This document shows positions 16,813 through 25,748 of a stretch of 64,000 nt of DNA, piece after piece (the stretch's first letter is position 1; every line of letters starts with the position of its first letter). The translations under genes and the position numbers were made by a program. Under the pieces are notes generated by a model. That model saw nothing but the letters and a program-made list of their open reading frames with translations. It did not search any database and had not been told where the DNA came from. The DNA comes from Sphingobacteriales bacterium (lineage in GTDB: Bacteria > Bacteroidota > Bacteroidia > Chitinophagales > Chitinophagaceae), in contig SEFT01000003.1 in assembly GCA_004144175.1 (NCBI GenBank), forward strand, positions 1 through 64,000, given 5' to 3'.

Positions 16813-18150
16813 TTATGGCAACACGGTATGCCGCTTGTACATGGTAAGGAACCGGGTTATGAGAAAGCCCGATGCCAGCGTAAGCCCTATGATGAACCCC
16901 AGCCACATACCCGAAGCTCCAAGCCCGAACTTAAACGCAAGTATATAACCCGCCGGTAGTCCTACCACCCAGTACGCAATGGCAATGAGTACCGTTGGCG
17001 TCTTTACATCTTTAATACCCCGTAGCAGTCCAGCACCAATTGCCTGGGTGCTGTCAGATATCTGGAAGATCGCAGCAAACAGCAGCAGTGTTGCAGCCGC
17101 ACTCAATACAAGCGGGTCATTATTAAAAGCCTTTGGCAGCTGGAAACGGAGCAATGTAAAAACAATAGCACAGAGAATTCCATAAGCCAATGCAGTGAGC
17201 AGAGTGCTCTTACCTATCACGCCGATCAGCGGCCAGTCCTTCCGCCCGAACGTATTACTTACCCTGATAGACCCGGCCTGCGCCAGCCCTAGCGATACCA
17301 TAAAGGTAAATGCCGCGCAGCTCAATGCAATCTGGTGTGCTGCCAGCGCTACCGCGCTGATAGTACCAATGATAATGCCCGACACGGCGAACGCACCTGC
17401 CTCCATTCCTATCTGCAGGCTGCTGGGTACACCTATGTGTAGTAGTTCCTTAATGGTCTTCCATTTTAGCTTCCATTGACGGCTGCTTACCGCTACGTAT
17501 CGCCAGAAGGTCTTATGCCATAGGATGACACTTGCCAGCACGAGGAACATCAGCGTACGGGTAATGAGCGTGGCCCAGCCGGCACCTATCAACTCCAGGC
17601 GTGGAAAACCCCAGTTGCCGTATATCAGCAGCCAGTTGAGCAAGATATTGAGCGGCATACCAACTAGCGACAATGTCATGGCGGTGCGTGTATATTCCAG
17701 CCCATCGGCAAACTGTTTCAGGGTCATGAATAGCAGCATGGGGATGATGGATAATCCCATCAGGGTCATAAAGGGCATGGCATACTGTACCACCTCCGGA
17801 TCCTGATCCATGTGCAGCATGATGCCTCGGCCAAGCACCAGGCCAAGCGATATGACCACCGCCGTAACAGCGCAGAGTACGAAACCGTTGAAAAAGTAAT
17901 GAGACACCTGCTGAGCATCCCGGCGGCCATGCGCCATCGATACCATTTGCGATACCGATATGGTCATACCGATACCCAGCACGAATGGAATGTTCATGGT
18001 ATTGATAACCAATGCGGCAGCGGCCAGCTGTTTGTAGCTCACCTTGCCCACCATCGCAGTATCTATTATATGCAATGCCATCTGCGCCAGTTCGCCTATT
18101 ACTATAGGCAATGCCAGCTTTATCGTCTTCCCTGCTTCCTGTCTCATCAT
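16813..18150 (-). CDS. MATE family multidrug/toxin efflux transporter
   Basis: 445 residues with about twelve transmembrane helices in two six-helix halves, the NorM/MATE plan. Family-typical segments are LPIVIGELAQMALHIIDTAM at the N-terminus, GMPLNILLNWLLIYG in the first half and GSIRVSNTFGRKD at the start of the second half. It exports drugs or cationic metabolites in exchange for Na+ or H+; the substrate is unknown. It is divergent from the region of two short ORFs and terminators at 18328-18586. No regulator gene is adjacent. Confidence 0.92.
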   Translation of the reverse strand: MMRQEAGKTIKLALPIVIGELAQMALHIIDTAMVGKVSYKQLAAAALVINTMNIPFVLGIGMTISVSQMVSMAHGRRDAQQVSHYFFNGFVLCAVTAVVISLGLVLGRGIMLHMDQDPEVVQYAMPFMTLMGLSIIPMLLFMTLKQFADGLEYTRTAMTLSLVGMPLNILLNWLLIYGNWGFPRLELIGAGWATLITRTLMFLVLASVILWHKTFWRYVAVSSRQWKLKWKTIKELLHIGVPSSLQIGMEAGAFAVSGIIIGTISAVALAAHQIALSCAAFTFMVSLGLAQAGSIRVSNTFGRKDWPLIGVIGKSTLLTALAYGILCAIVFTLLRFQLPKAFNNDPLVLSAAATLLLFAAIFQISDSTQAIGAGLLRGIKDVKTPTVLIAIAYWVVGLPAGYILAFKFGLGASGMWLGFIIGLTLASGFLITRFLTMYKRHTVLP

Positions 18151-18327
18151 CGTGCTGCGGTATTACTTAAAAAAGGGCTGCAAATTTATGGAAGTATGGC
18201 ATTGTGCCCGCCATTTATCACAGATTCATTATAATTATATCCGCCATAATCATATCAAATAATTTTTTTTGCCGTTTCAGTTAATCTTACTAGACTTGTA
18301 TTGAATGGAATTCCAATCGATAAATAC
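18151..18327. other. Divergent intergenic region upstream of MATE and short ORFs
   Basis: AT-rich stretch of 177 bases between the MATE start (minus strand) and the first short ORF (plus strand). It probably carries promoters in both directions. No gene or strong hairpin is seen. The whole MATE-to-18617 gap is 466 bases and is otherwise filled by the two ORF-plus-terminator units listed below. Confidence 0.4.
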
Positions 18328-18375
18328 ATGCTGCTGCAATCACACCTCCCGATGGGTGCAGTAATCTGTGTTTAG
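18328..18375 (+). CDS. Very short ORF (15 codons), possible leader peptide
   Basis: ATG at 18328 is preceded by an A-rich stretch typical of starts in this genome, and the reading frame gives MLLQSHLPMGAVICV. It ends 18 nt before a strong terminator hairpin (18393-18416). The peptide has one cysteine near its end. The arrangement (short ORF, then terminator, then a second such unit, then a gene) is what a leader-peptide attenuator or a short transcript would look like, but chance cannot be excluded for 15 codons. Confidence 0.3.
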   Translation: MLLQSHLPMGAVICV

Positions 18376-18392
18376 ACTATAACATTGTTTAC

Positions 18393-18425
18393 GCCCTTCG
18401 GTATCTCCCGGAGGGCTTTTTCTTT
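18393..18425 (+). terminator. Intrinsic terminator 1 in the 18.3-18.6 kb leader region
   Basis: A 9-bp GC-rich stem (18393-18401 with 18408-18416, one G-U pair) and a 6-nt loop are followed by a T-rich tail to 18425. No annotated gene ends immediately upstream on the plus strand, so it must end a short transcript or act as an attenuator. Confidence 0.8.
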
Positions 18426-18443
18426 TAGGCAAAATATAAAAAC

Positions 18444-18530
18444 ATGAATCTGAACAATACGAATACAATGACAAATAATCCCAATTGTTGTAGCAATGTT
18501 ACAGCTCTCTATTCCATGGTGCGATGTTGA
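18444..18530 (+). CDS. Short ORF (28 codons) with Cys-Cys, possible leader peptide
   Basis: ATG at 18444 follows an A-rich leader like those of real genes here. The peptide begins MNLNNTNTMTNN and contains PNCCSN and a final Cys before the stop. It is asparagine- and threonine-rich and has no hydrophobic segment. Its stop lies 26 nt upstream of a strong terminator hairpin (18557-18582). Paired cysteine codons next to a terminator are seen in cysteine-sensing leader peptides of other bacteria, but nothing ties this one to that function. Confidence 0.35.
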   Translation: MNLNNTNTMTNNPNCCSNVTALYSMVRC

Positions 18531-18556
18531 TGCTTTTAATAGCATAATGAACATTC

Positions 18557-18586
18557 AGCCCCGGAATAGAAATTCCGGGGCTTTTT
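18557..18586 (+). terminator. Intrinsic terminator 2, directly upstream of the 18617 gene
   Basis: An 11-bp perfect stem (18557-18567 with 18572-18582) and a 4-nt loop are followed by T's to 18586. It ends 30 nt before the ATG of the 18617 gene. If it is active, that gene needs a promoter within those 30 nt or relief of termination. Confidence 0.85.
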
Positions 18587-18616
18587 CTATTTATCCATCA
18601 AACAAAATCTGAAACA

Positions 18617-19003
18617 ATGAGACACGACAGCAAGTATAAAAAACACATCATATCAAGTTCATTTATCGTAAGCGATAAAGACATCGACCATGAAAAAGCC
18701 CTTTCTATCTGCAACATCCTGCAGGCCATCAACAGCCTGAATGACGAGACCATAGTAGCACTATTTGGCACGCTTGACTATAATAAGATACTGGTAAAAC
18801 ATTTTAATCTCGATATTGTAGGCAAGGCTTTCGCCGACGATACGGTAACTTTATACTCCTACGCCAGCCGGGGAGATGAAGGAACACTGAAGGTTAACAT
18901 TACAGCACTGAGGAAAGACAACCATAAAGAAACTCCTATTGTGAACGGCAGCTTTGTTTTCAATATAGGCGGCAATGTCGACGTACATTATTCATTATCT
19001 TAG
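18617..19003 (+). CDS. Hypothetical protein, possible hotdog-like fold
   Basis: 128 residues, no signal peptide or membrane helix. The second half (VGKAFADDTVTLYSYASRGDEGTLKVNITALRKD) has the rhythm of hotdog-fold acyl-CoA thioesterases, in which a substrate-binding strand is followed by several beta strands. The first half has a long helix (HEKALSICNILQAINSL). The family match is only suggestive. It precedes the peroxiredoxin gene by 35 nt on the same strand, so the two may be co-transcribed. The region upstream holds two short ORFs and two terminators. Confidence 0.55.
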   Translation: MRHDSKYKKHIISSSFIVSDKDIDHEKALSICNILQAINSLNDETIVALFGTLDYNKILVKHFNLDIVGKAFADDTVTLYSYASRGDEGTLKVNITALRKDNHKETPIVNGSFVFNIGGNVDVHYSLS

Positions 19004-19038
19004 TTTATCATTCCTTAACCAATAAAACAAACAGCATT

Positions 19039-19677
19039 ATGTCATTAAGACTTGGAGATACAGCGCCTGATTTCAGGGCACAAACCACCGGCGGCACCAT
19101 TAGTTTTCACGAATTCCTTGGCGACAGCTGGGGCGTGTTGTTCTCTCACCCTGCCGACTATACGCCCGTATGTACTACGGAGCTGGGTAGAACAGCAAAG
19201 CTATCGGACGAGTTCCGGAAACGCAATGTAAAAGTACTGGCCGTAAGTGTGGATGGCCTCGACAGCCATCATGGCTGGGTGAAGGATATAAATGAAACGC
19301 AAAACACTACAGTTGACTTCCCAATCATCGCGGACCCAAACCGTGAAGTGGCAACGCTATATGACATGATACACCCTAATGCATCGGCCACGGCAACAGT
19401 ACGTTCCTTATTCATTATAGACCCCGAGAAAAAGGTAAGGCTCATTATTACTTATCCTGCATCAACCGGAAGAAACTTTAATGAAGTACTTCGAGTTATC
19501 GATTCGCTGCAACTTACATCGGGCTACAGTGTAGCTACACCCGCCGACTGGCAGCATGGCGAAGATGTGATCATAGTGCCATCTGTGAGTACGGAAGCCG
19601 CGCAGGAGAAATTTCCGAAAGGATTAAAGATTGTAAAGCCATACCTGCGGTACACACCACAACCCAATATTGACTAA
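19039..19677 (+). CDS. 1-Cys peroxiredoxin (Prx6 type)
   Basis: 212 residues. It reduces hydrogen peroxide and alkyl hydroperoxides. The peroxidatic cysteine is Cys45 in ADYTPVCTTELG; it is the only cysteine in the protein, so there is no resolving cysteine and an outside thiol is required. The C-terminal extension (about 165-212, with FPKGLKIVKPYLRYTPQP) is typical of the Prx6 subfamily. It may be co-transcribed with the 128-residue protein gene upstream and ends at a clean bidirectional terminator (19682-19709). Confidence 0.94.
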   Translation: MSLRLGDTAPDFRAQTTGGTISFHEFLGDSWGVLFSHPADYTPVCTTELGRTAKLSDEFRKRNVKVLAVSVDGLDSHHGWVKDINETQNTTVDFPIIADPNREVATLYDMIHPNASATATVRSLFIIDPEKKVRLIITYPASTGRNFNEVLRVIDSLQLTSGYSVATPADWQHGEDVIIVPSVSTEAAQEKFPKGLKIVKPYLRYTPQPNID

Positions 19678-19681
19678 TACC

Positions 19682-19709
19682 AAAGCGGGCTTCAATCGAA
19701 GCCCGCTTT
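19682..19709. terminator. Bidirectional intrinsic terminator
   Basis: A 12-bp perfect stem (19682-19693 with 19698-19709) with a 4-nt loop and T's on both strands separates the convergent peroxiredoxin and TRIC-type channel genes. Confidence 0.88.
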
Positions 19710-19710
19710 T

Positions 19711-20322
19711 TCATTCTCTTCTGAATTTAGGAAGCCCCAAATTGAACTTAATGGCCAGCACCCGCACCAATACAATAAATGCACCGGATGCAAAAAAGTT
19801 GATTGGCCTTGGGCAGTTAAAATAATCGAGCAGGAGATAAAGCAAAGCGCCTGTAAAACAAGCAGTGGCATATATCTCTTTGAGGAAGATCACAGGCACC
19901 TCATTCGTCAGCAGGTCGCGGATGACACCACCCATCACTGCTGTGAACATACCCATAATGGCAGCCACGAAAGGATCGGCGCCGAGGTGTAAGGCTTTCT
20001 CCGTACCAATAATGGTAAACATAGCGATGCCCAATGCATCGAAGAGCAAGATGGCCCGCCATAACCTTTGTAGTGTACTAAAGAATATTTTGGCCGCTAT
20101 AATACCCACCAATATGGCATATACGAAGCTTACATCACCAATCCATACCAGCGGATAGCTGCCTAGTAATATATCGCGCAGGCTACCGCCGCCTATGGCA
20201 GTAACAAAACCAATGAAGGTAGCGCCAAACCAGTCAGGATTCGATTTTTCATTGGCTACTAAAGCGCCCGATACTGCAAAGAAAGCAGTGCCTATCAGCT
20301 CGAAATAGTATTGTATCTGCAT
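19711..20322 (-). CDS. TRIC-type (UPF0126) membrane channel
   Basis: 203 residues with about seven hydrophobic helices in two repeats of the same plan, as in prokaryotic trimeric intracellular cation channels. The repeated GG..RD signatures are seen in IGGGSLRDILLG and VMGGVIRDLLTNEVP. Family members conduct K+ or have been linked to glycine transport; the substrate here is not determined. It sits alone between the peroxiredoxin terminator and selO, with the same strand as selO and a 49-nt gap from it. Confidence 0.88.
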   Translation of the reverse strand: MQIQYYFELIGTAFFAVSGALVANEKSNPDWFGATFIGFVTAIGGGSLRDILLGSYPLVWIGDVSFVYAILVGIIAAKIFFSTLQRLWRAILLFDALGIAMFTIIGTEKALHLGADPFVAAIMGMFTAVMGGVIRDLLTNEVPVIFLKEIYATACFTGALLYLLLDYFNCPRPINFFASGAFIVLVRVLAIKFNLGLPKFRRE

Positions 20323-20371
20323 AATATGCTAAAGCATAAGCAAGGTAATAAGCTTTATGCAGTTTCGCCAA

Positions 20372-21928
20372 CTAAGAGCTGCACGACAGCATAGAGCATC
20401 CGGCCTTTTGTCCGGCCCAGTCAGGGCGCTTTACAAAGAACTCGTCAAACTTATCAGAGTATGGGTCTTTGATAGACTCCAGCAGTTTCTTAAATACCGT
20501 ATCCGTCCCTTCGTTTTGTATCTCCTCAATAGCCTGATGCAACAAATAGTTGCGTGGTATAAAGCGCGGATTACTTTTGTTCATCTGCTCGATAGCAGCC
20601 TGCCTGTTATTGCTTTTCGACCGCAACTGACCGTAGCGCTTCATCAGTTCGAATAGCGCCTTTGCATCTTCCGTATTCGAGGTAGCATAGAAGCTCTCTT
20701 TAAAATGCTCCAGTACTTGCTCCGTACTATTCACTTCATCAGGCATTGTTATCAGCAACTGATAGAAGATAGTCATGTCGGGCTTAACTGCGTTTAGCAA
20801 CTTATTCAACTCGACGATGATGTACGTTGCCTCTTCGCTCAGCGCTTCAAAGCCAAGCTTACCGCACATCATTTTATAGTACTTATCCCAGTATAGATCT
20901 TCATACCCTTGCAACACAGCTACTAATCCTTCGGTATTATCAAACAATGGCGCTATAGCTCCCGCCAGGCAGCCAAGATTCCACTGCGAGATAGGCGCCT
21001 GCTGCCCAAATGCGTATCTGCGCCCCGGCAGATCGGTAGTGTTAGGTGTAAATTCAGGATCATATTCATCGAGGAAGGAGAATGGCCCGTAATCGATCGT
21101 AAGTCCAAGAATAGACATATTGTCGGTATTCATTACCCCATGCACAAAGCCTACCCTTGCCCACTCTACCATCAGCGCAGCTGTGCGATCTACCACCTCT
21201 TTGAACCACTGCATCACACGGTCTTCGCCCTGTATATGCGGGTAATTCTTGTCTATCGCCCAGTCAACCAGCTTCCTCAGATTATCTATCTCCTTCCGTG
21301 CATTCAGTATCTCAAAATTGCCAAAACGCAGGAAGCTTGGCGCTACACGCATTACAATAGCACCCGGCTCGTAAGCAGCATTGCCATCATAAAACATATC
21401 GCGCAGCACATCCTCCCCTGTGCCTACCAAGCTAAGCGCGCGTGTAGTAGGCACTCCCAGGTAGTGCATTGCTTCACTCAGCACGTATTCGCGCAATGAA
21501 GAACGGAGTACGGCCCTTCCATCGGCGCGGCGTGAATACGGCGTAAGTCCGGGGCCTTTTAATTGCAGTTCCCACGACTTACCATCAGGCGCAGGCCACT
21601 CTCCCAATGTAATAGCCCGGCCGTCACCCAACTGACCGGCCCAATGGCCAAACTGGTGACCAGCATAACATGCCGCATAGGGCTGCATCGATGGTGTCAC
21701 CAGGTTGCCTGCCAATACACTTACATCATTTTCGCCCGGTTGAGCTATGCCTAGTTGTGTGGCCAGGTCATCAGACCATGCCAATAGCCTAGGTGCTTTC
21801 ACCGGGGTTGGCGATACCAGGCTATATAATACACCGGGTGTTTGCCTTGGCGTGCTATTGCCACTTCTGTCGCCGTCGAAATGTACTGTAAACTCGTTAT
21901 TGAATATGTCCGAACTAAGACTTTTCAT
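20372..21928 (-). CDS. selO: SelO (YdiU) protein adenylyltransferase, cysteine variant
   Basis: 518 residues, full length for the family. This pseudokinase-fold enzyme transfers AMP to protein side chains and is linked to redox balance. Family signatures are AACYAGHQFGHWAGQLGDGRA, ELQLKGPGLTPYSRRADGRA, VLRSSLREYVLSEAMHYLGVP and GFVHGVMNTDNMSILG. The C-terminus ends SMLSCSS, with Cys516 at the position that is selenocysteine in animal SelO, so this is the usual bacterial cysteine form. It is divergent from the endonuclease/phosphatase-family gene at 22058. Confidence 0.95.
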   Translation of the reverse strand: MKSLSSDIFNNEFTVHFDGDRSGNSTPRQTPGVLYSLVSPTPVKAPRLLAWSDDLATQLGIAQPGENDVSVLAGNLVTPSMQPYAACYAGHQFGHWAGQLGDGRAITLGEWPAPDGKSWELQLKGPGLTPYSRRADGRAVLRSSLREYVLSEAMHYLGVPTTRALSLVGTGEDVLRDMFYDGNAAYEPGAIVMRVAPSFLRFGNFEILNARKEIDNLRKLVDWAIDKNYPHIQGEDRVMQWFKEVVDRTAALMVEWARVGFVHGVMNTDNMSILGLTIDYGPFSFLDEYDPEFTPNTTDLPGRRYAFGQQAPISQWNLGCLAGAIAPLFDNTEGLVAVLQGYEDLYWDKYYKMMCGKLGFEALSEEATYIIVELNKLLNAVKPDMTIFYQLLITMPDEVNSTEQVLEHFKESFYATSNTEDAKALFELMKRYGQLRSKSNNRQAAIEQMNKSNPRFIPRNYLLHQAIEEIQNEGTDTVFKKLLESIKDPYSDKFDEFFVKRPDWAGQKAGCSMLSCSS

Positions 21929-22057
21929 ACTACTCCTCCTTATTACGTTTATCCTGCTACTGCAACATTACTGATTATCTCCATCTTCTATAATAATGAG
22001 TGCCTATAACTGCATGGTATCATTTTTATTCGTGTACAAATTGACATAAAAGGGCAT

Positions 22058-23137
22058 TTGAAAGTGATCGCACTATCAACAATAAGCTATATTATTACTA
22101 CCCTGGTGTTCCTGCCACTAGTCAGGAACAACTACTGGATATTCAGGTCATTAGAGTATCCACGTTTCCAAAAGTTCATTTTGGCTATATGCTGCCTTAT
22201 CGTTTGGGGCATATATTCAGCCATATTCCAGCGCTACGATTTGATAGCCATCGCAGTACTGACTGTTGCCACTATATTTCTTACAGCTAAAATTTGGCCT
22301 TATACTAAGCTATGCAGCACCGAGGTGAAATCACTCAAGTCATTTGACAAGAATAGAAGCATCAAGGTGTTCGCAGCTAACGTGTTGCAAGATAACCGAC
22401 AGTACGACCGCATACTGCAACAAATAAAACAAACTGACCCGGACATCGTATTTTTGCTCGAAACGGATAAAGGCTGGGCTGATGGTGTCAAGGAACTCAA
22501 ATCTCTGTACCAATACAGCCTTGAAGAGCCTATCGACAATACATATGGTATGCTCTTCTACTGCCGGTACGAAGTAATAAAAGCAGAAATAAAATACATC
22601 GTAAAAGACGACATCCCCTCGCTCGATGCTATCATAGCACTACCTGACGGCACGCATGTGCAGGTATGGGGGCTACACCCTGAACCACCGGTGCCTAACG
22701 AGAGCCTTACCTCCACCGCAAAAGACAAGGAGCTGATGAAGGTAGCGCTGAAAGCTAAAGACTGCAAACTGCCCGTAATTGTAATGGGAGATCTTAATGA
22801 CGTAGCATGGAGCTACACCACTTCACTCTTCAGGCGCACCAGCAAGCTACTGGATGTACGTAAAGGACGGGGATTTTACAGCACATTCTCGGCGAAAAGT
22901 CGCTTGATAAGGTTCCCGCTCGATTATATTTTTTGCTCTAATGACTTTGGGCTGGTCAACATGGTACGTCTGCCATACAACGGCTCCGACCACTTCCCTA
23001 TACTTACGCACTTAGTGTACCACCCCCCTATAAAGAAAGAACAACCCGAACAGCAGCCGGATGCAGATGACATACAGGATGCCGTAGAAATATCGCAAAA
23101 GCAAGTGGAGCCGGACAGCCAGATGAGAGACAAATAA
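22058..23137 (+). CDS. Endonuclease/exonuclease/phosphatase-family membrane protein
   Basis: 359 residues. The N-terminal third has two to three membrane helices (about 5-25, 40-60, 65-85). The rest is the EEP fold with the metal and catalytic residues in FAANVLQDN, FLLETDKG, WGLHPEPP, VMGDLNDVAWS, DYIFCSN and GSDHFPI. The active site is therefore predicted on one side of the membrane; substrate (nucleic acid, phospholipid or phosphoester) unknown. The tail (about 325-359) is polar and rich in Gln and Glu. No ATG is available: the start is TTG at 22058 or GTG at 22064, and an in-frame stop lies upstream. It converges with the histidine kinase gene with an 11-nt gap. Confidence 0.8.
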   Translation: MKVIALSTISYIITTLVFLPLVRNNYWIFRSLEYPRFQKFILAICCLIVWGIYSAIFQRYDLIAIAVLTVATIFLTAKIWPYTKLCSTEVKSLKSFDKNRSIKVFAANVLQDNRQYDRILQQIKQTDPDIVFLLETDKGWADGVKELKSLYQYSLEEPIDNTYGMLFYCRYEVIKAEIKYIVKDDIPSLDAIIALPDGTHVQVWGLHPEPPVPNESLTSTAKDKELMKVALKAKDCKLPVIVMGDLNDVAWSYTTSLFRRTSKLLDVRKGRGFYSTFSAKSRLIRFPLDYIFCSNDFGLVNMVRLPYNGSDHFPILTHLVYHPPIKKEQPEQQPDADDIQDAVEISQKQVEPDSQMRDK

Positions 23138-23148
23138 GTATGTAGCTA

Positions 23149-25551
23149 TTACATCTCATACAAGTTTGGCAATGTAATAGTAAAGGTTGTGCCCTCACCC
23201 GGTTGCGACGATAGTTGGATAGTGCCGCCAAGCTTATTTACTGTTTCCTTGACTATATACAACCCAAGGCCCGACCCAACTGAATTTGCCGACACCCGGT
23301 AAAACATATCAAAGATCTGTTTGTGGTGCTCTGCAGGAATACCTATCCCATTGTCTGCAACCTTAATAATAGCATCACGCTCAGTCAATACTACACTTAC
23401 CTCTACATAGGGCTTAACCTCATTCAAATTACTGTATCTGATGGCATTTGAAATAAGGTTACTCAGGACGATTGACACCCTGCTCGGATCGGAGTAAAAA
23501 GACATGTGGTCATCTACATGAGTGCGTATTTCCACCCTACTATCGCCATTCATATATTTCAGGTGATTAGCTATCTCCCTCAATAATGCTCCGAAATCCA
23601 TCACCTCCTTTTTAGGCTGCAACCTCGCATTGCGTGAGTAGTCCAGGATGTCCTTTATAAACCCGTCCAGCTTATGTATGCTACCAGTGACCATATCCAG
23701 ATACTCGGTTACCAGATTGGGTGAAGTTTCCAGCCTTATCAAGTCCACTATCCCCAGTATCGAAAGCAGCGGGGCACGCAGGTCATGAGACACACTGTAT
23801 ACAAACCGGTCAAGCTCCATATTCGACTTTTTCAGCTCTTCATTGGAGGCTTGCAAGGCTTGCTCATACTCCTTCTTTTCATTTACATCTCTCAAGTTCG
23901 ATACAAGGCCCTTTATCGCCGGGTCGTGCAGCAGGTTGGTTACTACGCGTTCGCACCATATGTATCTACCATCCTTCTTTTGCCTGCGATAAGTCACCGT
24001 TCGCGATCTGCCAGGCTCTTTCAACACGTCATTCAGTACGGCGTCCATCAGTTCCTGGTCATCGGGGTGCGTAAAGCAAAAACCCTTCATGCCGAGTACC
24101 TCATTGGGCACAAAACCTGTTACTTTATAGATAGACTCACTGGCAAATACCAATTCCAGGTTTTCATTCAATACAGTTATGGCATCGAACGTATTATGTA
24201 TGAGCGCGCGAAATCGATGTTCATTCTCTTTTAGTATTCGTTCATGTTCTTTCCGTTCCGATATATCTCTGAAGTTTATAACAATACCCCTTACAGTTGG
24301 GTCGTCCATAAGGTTGGTGCCGGTACCTTCGCACCACATGTAGCTACCATCTTTTTTCTTCCGGCGATAGGCAAAGTTTATTACGCTTTTCCCGGCAAGC
24401 ACTTCTTCAAATTTCCGGTTGATGCTGGGCTGGTCATTCGGATGCACCGTGTCTATTGACGATGTCCCTAAAACCTCCTCCGGCGTGTAGCCTGTTACTT
24501 TAAATAGCGAATCGCTGGCGAATGTCACCTTCGACTCCAGGTCCATCACCATGATCACATCCGAACTGTTCTTGATAAGCGTGCGGAATTTATGCTCTCT
24601 TTCCTGCAGGTTCTGCTCCGCTTCTTTGCGGCTTGTTATGTCCGATGTTATGCCATAAAGCTTGGTCGAAATACCTTCGGCATTGATAACAGGAGCCAGC
24701 TTCGACTCAACATACCTTACACTGCCCGACTTGTGCCGTATGCGATACTCATAAACAACCGATTTACGCGTCAATGCGCCCAAGAACGTCCTAAGCACCC
24801 TGTCGCGGTCTTCATCCAGTATCAGTGACATACCTAGCTCCGGATCGGCCTCCAGTTCATGCTGAGCATATCCCAGGACCCGCTCACATGCGCCCGATAT
24901 CTGGAGTATTTCGAACGACGCTACATCGATGGTAAAAAAGACTTCCTCCATGTTATCGAACAAAGTGCGCAGTTCCATATGTGCCTGTCGCAGTTGTTCT
25001 TCCGCGGTCCAGCGTTCTGTAATGTCTTGTACTGTGCCTATCAGCATGGAGGGTATACCGGTGTGCTCTTCAAATATGATCTCGCAATGTTGCAACACAT
25101 ACTTCTCACTTCCGTCAGGCATCACCATTCTATGCTCCATCTTTACCACACCATCGCCTTGCATAGCCTTATAGAACACCCCCCGCATCCAAAGCATATC
25201 ATCCGGGTGTACTCTGCCCAGAAATGCATCGCGCGAGAGCCTTACATCGTCAGAATAGCCCAAGATTTCACATAATTCGTCTGACCAGTACACAGGATAC
25301 ATTTCTGACAAATCACCGTCTGGCACTGCAAATTCGTAACTGCCAACTTTGGCTATTTCCTGCGTATGCCTGAAGTGCCGGTCAAGCCCCTCAAACGGTG
25401 TAGATCTTTCAAAACTCTGTCGTTCCAGCCGGTTATACGAGTTATTTACCGCACGTATAAAAGCATCCAATGCCGATGCATCTACGCCTTTAAGGTGTTC
25501 GTCAATCTGCTGCTGCAGCAACTCGTGTAGCATGTGTACGTCGTTGTACAT
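23149..25551 (-). CDS. Multi-PAS sensor histidine kinase
   Basis: 800 residues from the ATG at 25551; the open frame extends upstream but that part looks unlike a kinase N-terminus. There are four PAS units in tandem (about 70-185, 193-310, 320-435, 445-560), three of which end in PAC-type signatures such as GTVQDITERW, GITSDITSRKEAEQ and NFRDISERKEHE. The kinase core has the phospho-acceptor His589 in VSHDLRAPLLS, the N box at about 702 (LISNAIRYS), DNGIGIP and GSGLGLYIVKE. No membrane helix is seen, so it is probably a cytosolic sensor. No response regulator is adjacent; its partner and signal are unknown. Confidence 0.9.
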   Translation of the reverse strand: MYNDVHMLHELLQQQIDEHLKGVDASALDAFIRAVNNSYNRLERQSFERSTPFEGLDRHFRHTQEIAKVGSYEFAVPDGDLSEMYPVYWSDELCEILGYSDDVRLSRDAFLGRVHPDDMLWMRGVFYKAMQGDGVVKMEHRMVMPDGSEKYVLQHCEIIFEEHTGIPSMLIGTVQDITERWTAEEQLRQAHMELRTLFDNMEEVFFTIDVASFEILQISGACERVLGYAQHELEADPELGMSLILDEDRDRVLRTFLGALTRKSVVYEYRIRHKSGSVRYVESKLAPVINAEGISTKLYGITSDITSRKEAEQNLQEREHKFRTLIKNSSDVIMVMDLESKVTFASDSLFKVTGYTPEEVLGTSSIDTVHPNDQPSINRKFEEVLAGKSVINFAYRRKKKDGSYMWCEGTGTNLMDDPTVRGIVINFRDISERKEHERILKENEHRFRALIHNTFDAITVLNENLELVFASESIYKVTGFVPNEVLGMKGFCFTHPDDQELMDAVLNDVLKEPGRSRTVTYRRQKKDGRYIWCERVVTNLLHDPAIKGLVSNLRDVNEKKEYEQALQASNEELKKSNMELDRFVYSVSHDLRAPLLSILGIVDLIRLETSPNLVTEYLDMVTGSIHKLDGFIKDILDYSRNARLQPKKEVMDFGALLREIANHLKYMNGDSRVEIRTHVDDHMSFYSDPSRVSIVLSNLISNAIRYSNLNEVKPYVEVSVVLTERDAIIKVADNGIGIPAEHHKQIFDMFYRVSANSVGSGLGLYIVKETVNKLGGTIQLSSQPGEGTTFTITLPNLYEM

Positions 25552-25748
25552 GATGGTTGATAAGTGTATGCACCCATCCGCACCCTTACACACAAAATAG
25601 AGCGGAAACCGTACGGGGTACAATAAGACAATCAAAAATAGTATCAATCGACACCAGAAACAAGCAAAGGAGCCATACTAATAAATTATTAACCAAATGA
25701 TGTATAAATAGGAATACAATTTATATCTTCCGCCGCCAACCAATACAC

